Source: VXNE01 sp965217825 (GTDB taxonomy: Bacteria > Pseudomonadota > Gammaproteobacteria > Pseudomonadales > Azotimanducaceae). Taken from it: a stretch of DNA of 64,000 nt. The notes beneath the pieces are model-generated. The model did not search any database and had not been told where the DNA came from. It saw nothing but the letters and a program-made list of their open reading frames with translations. The stretch's first letter is position 1; the number at the start of each line of letters is the position of its first letter. The DNA lies in assembly GCA_965217825.1 (NCBI GenBank), contig OZ244571.1, positions 3,348,001-3,412,000 of the forward strand, written 5' to 3'. The position numbers and the translations under genes were made by a program. This document shows positions 60,505 through 64,000 of the stretch, piece by piece.

Positions 60505-61031
60505 TGCAAAGTCGAATCGTTCCCGTCTCTCGTCCGGTCGAGGCGCGCCTCGTGCCCACCGGCACGCCCACCACAATACCCGAGGGCGCCTTCGTCACAT
60601 TGACGCAAACGCTGGGCGGCGCTTACACGGTGGTGTTCGACGGCAACATGGCGCGCGTCGAGGGCGAGGACGGCGATGCGCTGGGCCTTGAACCGATCAT
60701 GTTCGTTTTCGAACCGCCGACCGACGGCAAGCCGAGCATGGAGCAAGTCCAGCAAGCGCTCGCCACCGTGTACGATCCGGAGATACCGGTGAACATCGTC
60801 GAGCTGGGGCTGGTATACCGCTGCGATATCTTCGCCTCGCGCGTCGTGCAAATCGACCTGACGTTGACCGCGCCCGGCTGTGGCATGGGTCAGGTGCTCG
60901 TGGACGACGTCAAGCGTCGCGTTGCCCGCGTCCCGTTCGTGTCCGACGTCGATGTGCAATTGGTCTTCGATCCCCCCTGGTCGCGCGACATGATGACCGA
61001 AGAGGCACAGCTCGCGCTTGGGATCTTCTGA
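60504..61031 (+). CDS. sufT: Fe-S assembly protein SufT (DUF59/MIP18)
   Basis: 175 residues from the ATG at 60504, which shares a base with the sufA stop. The DUF59 core is visible as LATVYDPEIPVNIVELGLVY followed by LTAPGCGMGQVLVDDVKRRV with the conserved cysteine. An N-terminal extension of about 80 residues is typical for SufT. It helps maturation of Fe-S proteins under iron limitation or oxidative stress. Confidence 0.9.
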   Translation: MQSRIVPVSRPVEARLVPTGTPTTIPEGAFVTLTQTLGGAYTVVFDGNMARVEGEDGDALGLEPIMFVFEPPTDGKPSMEQVQQALATVYDPEIPVNIVELGLVYRCDIFASRVVQIDLTLTAPGCGMGQVLVDDVKRRVARVPFVSDVDVQLVFDPPWSRDMMTEEAQLALGIF

Positions 61032-61047
61032 CTCCCCGGCGACGTCG

Positions 61048-61494
61048 ATGACCGATCTCGACGAAGTACGCAGCACCTTCCAATTCCTGGATGACTGGGA
61101 GGACCGGTACCGCTTCATCCTCGATCTCGGCAGGTCCGTGCCGCCACTCGATGAGGAACTGAAAACCGATGACCGCCTGGTTCGCGGCTGTCAGAGCCTG
61201 GTGTGGCTGGTGCCGCGCTTCGACGCCGACCAGGGATGCCTGCATCTGAAGATCGACAGCGACGCGCACATCGTGCGCGGCCTGATCGCCATCGTCCTCG
61301 CCGCCTACGATGGCAACAAGCCACAGGACATTCTCAACTTCGACATCGAAGCGCTGTTCGGCGAACTCGACCTCATGCGGCACCTGAGCCCCACCCGGGG
61401 CAATGGCCTGCGCGCGATGGTCTCCCGCATTCGGTCGGTGGCGGAAACACCGCAGCCAATTAGTGTTGGCACGCTGTCGGACCTGCCGCGCTAG
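61048..61494 (+). CDS. sufE: sulfur acceptor SufE
   Basis: 148 residues from the ATG at 61048. The acceptor cysteine is C48 in DRLVRGCQSLVWLVP. It takes the persulfide of SufS and transfers it to SufB, and is last in the operon. The stop codon lies inside a 25-bp tandem duplication, so the last six codons are repeated in the untranslated DNA. Confidence 0.95.
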   Translation: MTDLDEVRSTFQFLDDWEDRYRFILDLGRSVPPLDEELKTDDRLVRGCQSLVWLVPRFDADQGCLHLKIDSDAHIVRGLIAIVLAAYDGNKPQDILNFDIEALFGELDLMRHLSPTRGNGLRAMVSRIRSVAETPQPISVGTLSDLPR

Positions 61495-61522
61495 CGGGCT
61501 GTCGGACCTGCCGCGCTAGCGG
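61473..61522. repeat. 25-bp tandem duplication at the end of sufE
   Basis: GCTGTCGGACCTGCCGCGCT plus AGCGG occurs at 61473-61497 and again at 61498-61522 without a mismatch. The first copy contains the stop codon, so the protein is unaffected. Each copy has the palindrome CGCTAGCG. Confidence 0.85.
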
Positions 61523-61619
61523 CAAGATCGACGGCGCGATAGGTGGGCTTGGGCGGGGGCAAAACACGGCGCCCGTTGGGGCGACGGATGTAGTCTGTCG
61601 TGAACTGTGAGGTTTGACG

Positions 61620-61970
61620 ATGAAGCTTCAAGAACTCGTGGAGGATATGGTGTTTTCGCCGAAGCTGGTCGCTGACGAACTGCGCACTACCAGGACCGAG
61701 ATCGCCAGGACATTGGGGCTTGGGAAGGATGCGTTCACGCGCAGGTCGAGGATTCGGGCTCGCAAGTCGCAGGTTCGGCTGCGGCAGATGCTGGAGATCA
61801 TGAACCGTGTCGAGGTGGAGACGGGGTCTCCTCTCGCGGCCTATGCGTGGTTTCGCAGCGCGCGGCTTCCGGGCTTCGGCGGCGCGACGCCGGGCCTGTT
61901 GGTGCGGGAAGGCAAGGCCGAGTACGTGCACGCCTACCAGGACCGGGTTGCGGCCGGAGGCTATGCCTGA
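61620..61970 (+). CDS. MbcA/ParS/Xre-type antitoxin-like protein, no partner toxin
   Basis: 116 residues from the ATG at 61620. A helix-turn-helix-like part (TRTEIARTLGLGKDAFTRRS) is followed by the toxin-binding DUF2384-type region: LRQMLEIMNRVEVETGSPLA, then WFRSARLPGFGGATPGLLV and VHAYQDRVAAGGYA. Normally this partners a RES or other toxin directly downstream. Here the next gene encodes an EreA-like secreted protein, so it is an orphan or a domesticated regulator. Confidence 0.7.
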   Translation: MKLQELVEDMVFSPKLVADELRTTRTEIARTLGLGKDAFTRRSRIRARKSQVRLRQMLEIMNRVEVETGSPLAAYAWFRSARLPGFGGATPGLLVREGKAEYVHAYQDRVAAGGYA

Positions 61971-62055
61971 CGGTCCTGACGCGCCCATGAACCGCCGACA
62001 AGCAACCCACTTGGCGTTCAAGGCTTCGAGGCATTTCCTGGCTCCTTGCGGGCGG

Positions 62056-63354
62056 GTGAAGTTCGACGTGCTTGGTATTCTTGCCCTTGTCTTCGCGTCC
62101 GCGACCACGGCGACCGGTGACGACGACATTTGCGGACCCGATGCGTTGCGCCTGCTGACGTCGACCGACTATGAACACAACATCTGGAAGTCGCTTGAAC
62201 AGCTTCGTTCCATAGAGCAACAGTGCGTCGAGTCGACGTACTCCGATTGGTATGGAGGTTGGTATGGAATCTATCGGGCGCAAGTAGAATCCTTCGTCGG
62301 AAATCACCGTTTGGCACTGAGATACGCGGACCGGAGAGGAACTCCCAGAAACGCGCCCGCGGCTTCGCCTCCGACACTTCCGCCGAACGCGCAGTCGGCG
62401 GCGGCCTTGCCATACATCATTGACCGCGCAAAGCAGCGTCAAATCGTGATCGTCAACGAACGTCATCATGTGTCAACCGATCGACTACTGACGATTTCGC
62501 TCCTCGCGCCGTTGGCGGAATTGGGATATCGGTACCTTGCCATCGAGGCGGTCTGGAATGGGGATCCGGTCAACGAACGCGGCTACGCGGTCGGGGCGAC
62601 CGGTTACTACGTGAATGACACGGTCTTCGCGGAGATGATCCGCGAGGCGGTTGCAACCGGCTACACCATTGTTCCCTACGAAATCGAGGGACACCAAGGA
62701 TCGGAGGGCGGCGAGGCAGGAAGTATCCGCAGGAATCGGGAATATTGGCAGGCGACGAACCTGCGCGAAAGGACATTGAAGCTGGATGCGAACGCAAAGG
62801 TGCTGATTCACTGTGGATATTCGCACCTCCTGGAGAGCGAGGACGCAGGTTGGATGGCATCCATCCTGAAGTCGGCGACAGGGATTGATCCCTTGACTGT
62901 CGACCAGACATTGCTCAGCGAGCGAAGCGCGTCCGAGTTCGAGCACCCGTGGCGAGTCGAAGCGGACAAGAGAGCATTGCTGCGGGATGCGCATGTCATA
63001 TTGACCGATCCGGAAGGTCGTCCGCTTGCGATCAGCTCCGACGTCGATTTACGCGTTGTGTCGCCGAGCTCGAAATATCGGGAGGGGCGACCAACCTGGA
63101 TGGATATGGGCAGGCGGCGACGAGCCGTATCGGTCGATGTGCCCGAGTGCGTCGATCAGATCTGCATCGTCGAAGTCGGGGACGGAAGAAAGCCTGACTC
63201 GGTGCCCTATGATCGAATCGAGGTCGACCGGCAGAGCACCGTGGTCGTCTATGCACCACACATCAGGGCGAGCGCCTCGACGGACGAGTCCTTGGCGACT
63301 GTCCGAATATTCGGTCTAGATGGTGAGCTTCTCGGTCAACGCAATCTCGATTGA
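62056..63354 (+). CDS. secreted EreA/ChaN-like protein
   Basis: 432 residues from a GTG at 62056, which gives a good signal peptide (KFDVLGILALVFASATTATG); an ATG at 61987 would add 23 residues. The fold of the EreA/ChaN/TraB superfamily is suggested by IVIVNERHHVSTDRLLTISL (metal or catalytic His pair), YRYLAIEAVWNGDP, and CGYSHLLESEDAGWMASIL. Known members are esterases, heme-binding proteins or metalloproteases. The function here is open. A C-terminal beta domain of about 130 residues follows. Confidence 0.55.
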   Translation: MKFDVLGILALVFASATTATGDDDICGPDALRLLTSTDYEHNIWKSLEQLRSIEQQCVESTYSDWYGGWYGIYRAQVESFVGNHRLALRYADRRGTPRNAPAASPPTLPPNAQSAAALPYIIDRAKQRQIVIVNERHHVSTDRLLTISLLAPLAELGYRYLAIEAVWNGDPVNERGYAVGATGYYVNDTVFAEMIREAVATGYTIVPYEIEGHQGSEGGEAGSIRRNREYWQATNLRERTLKLDANAKVLIHCGYSHLLESEDAGWMASILKSATGIDPLTVDQTLLSERSASEFEHPWRVEADKRALLRDAHVILTDPEGRPLAISSDVDLRVVSPSSKYREGRPTWMDMGRRRRAVSVDVPECVDQICIVEVGDGRKPDSVPYDRIEVDRQSTVVVYAPHIRASASTDESLATVRIFGLDGELLGQRNLD

Positions 63355-63430
63355 ATCCCCCGAAACAAGCCCTTGTCACATCTCGAGTCACGCACTTGAT
63401 ACTGGACATGCGTACATATATCCTACGTTG

Positions 63431-63868
63431 ATGGTCGATACGGTCCTACGCGTCTTCCAGTATGTGCCGCCGCTCATGGCAGTCACCGAAGACGATTGGC
63501 AGAAGTTTTGCGGGGGGACGATACCGCTCCAGGCGGAGTTGCCGGCGCGTCGCATCCACATTCTCGCAGTGACCCTGCTAGCGGTGCCCATCAGCGCCGA
63601 CGCGACTGACAGCGGGGAAAACGCCTGCCGGAGCATCGAACCGTTTCTCGTCGATGTGGACGCAAGCGGCTACCTCGTGTCCAAGGACGCCACGCTTGCC
63701 CCCCTGAACGCGGCCGCGTCTTCAGTGATCGATCTGCGCCCTCGACTTCTCTCGCGCTACCTGCGTCACGCCTACGCATGGTCGCCACCGGCGCACGTCC
63801 TGTCGGAGGCGCTGGAACGGTCGCTTGCGAGCGTTGCGCATCCGGCACGCATTTCGCTATTGACCTGA
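63431..63868 (+). CDS. hypothetical protein, start uncertain
   Basis: 145 residues from an ATG at 63431; the open frame extends upstream to 63320. It includes WQKFCGGTIPLQAELPARRI, then IHILAVTLLAVPISADATDS, and an Arg/Leu-rich end RPRLLSRYLRHAYAWSPPAH. No family was recognised. The frame is convergent with the partial gene on the minus strand. It could be spurious, although composition is protein-like. Confidence 0.3.
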   Translation: MVDTVLRVFQYVPPLMAVTEDDWQKFCGGTIPLQAELPARRIHILAVTLLAVPISADATDSGENACRSIEPFLVDVDASGYLVSKDATLAPLNAAASSVIDLRPRLLSRYLRHAYAWSPPAHVLSEALERSLASVAHPARISLLT

Positions 63869-63888
63869 AGCCCGCGGGGATCGCGCGG

Positions 63889-64000
63889 TCACAACAAGGT
63901 TTTCCGCCAGCGGATATAGTCGGCGTGGTCGTCCACGTCCCACAGGGTATCTAGCAGCGCGACATTGAGACGGGCCGCAGTAGTCCGGCTCAGGGTCTGT
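63889..64000 (-). CDS. 3' end of a minus-strand gene leaving the window
   Basis: A minus-strand frame enters at the window edge and ends at a stop at 63889-63891. The last residues are LNVALLDTLWDVDDHADYIR and WRKTLL. The family cannot be judged from 36 residues. The frame was chosen over the others because of its protein-like composition. Confidence 0.4.
   Translation of the reverse strand, partial: QTLSRTTAARLNVALLDTLWDVDDHADYIRWRKTLL

Overview
The window is GC-rich, densely coded DNA from a bacterium. Its core genes (ftsK-lolA-rarA-serS-cysG, tusDCBE, tusA, an AlaA-type transaminase, a full suf operon with an IscR-like box) point to a gammaproteobacterium. Sulfatases and their remnants, many toxin-antitoxin (TA) pairs, IS elements, an LRR protein and an SRCR-domain autotransporter suggest a lineage living in an animal-associated or particle-rich marine niche. 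That ecological reading is inference. No rRNA, tRNA or CRISPR array was seen.

Bases 1-22,400 are accessory and mosaic. They hold a 2OG-Fe(II) oxygenase, a vapB with a beheaded vapC beside an IS1634-like transposase, fragments of a sulfatase, an NTF2-like protein and a SLOG-like protein, an XRE/ImmA-IrrE plus PIN pair, an intact sulfatase, a VapBC pair, a sulfatase C-terminal remnant, HipBA, an IS1182-type element with exact CTAG target duplication, an autotransporter with an SRCR domain, a rhodanese-type sulfurtransferase and a second, intact vapBC.

Bases 22,400-40,300 are mostly housekeeping. An 18-repeat LRR secreted protein comes first, then tusDCBE on the plus strand facing ftsK-lolA-rarA-serS-cysG on the minus strand across a shared hairpin terminator. 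Next are an ECF sigma factor with a membrane partner, a gamma-glutamyltransferase, MsrB, an alanine aminotransferase, an L2HGDH-like oxidase, a gamma-glutamylcyclotransferase-like protein and TusA.

Bases 40,400-53,820 are the most unusual part. A tightly packed one-direction cluster encodes four lipoproteins, a membrane TPR protein, a membrane PEGA-repeat protein with a cysteine-less FGE fold, a small secreted acidic protein, a MotA/TolQ/ExbB-type channel, an actin/Hsp70-like protein with an FHA-like tail, and two membrane-anchored VWA proteins. The VWA proteins share an Asp-containing anchor helix that resembles the proton-carrying helix of ExbD/TolR. I infer an undescribed proton-motive-force-driven envelope complex. 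Hairpin repeats of one family lie inside and after this cluster.

Bases 53,900-64,000 hold a Phd/PIN pair, a methyltransferase, the sufBCDSATE operon behind a probable leaderless promoter, a solitary MbcA/ParS-like antitoxin, an EreA/ChaN-like secreted protein, an unrecognised reading frame and the 3' end of a minus-strand gene that leaves the window.
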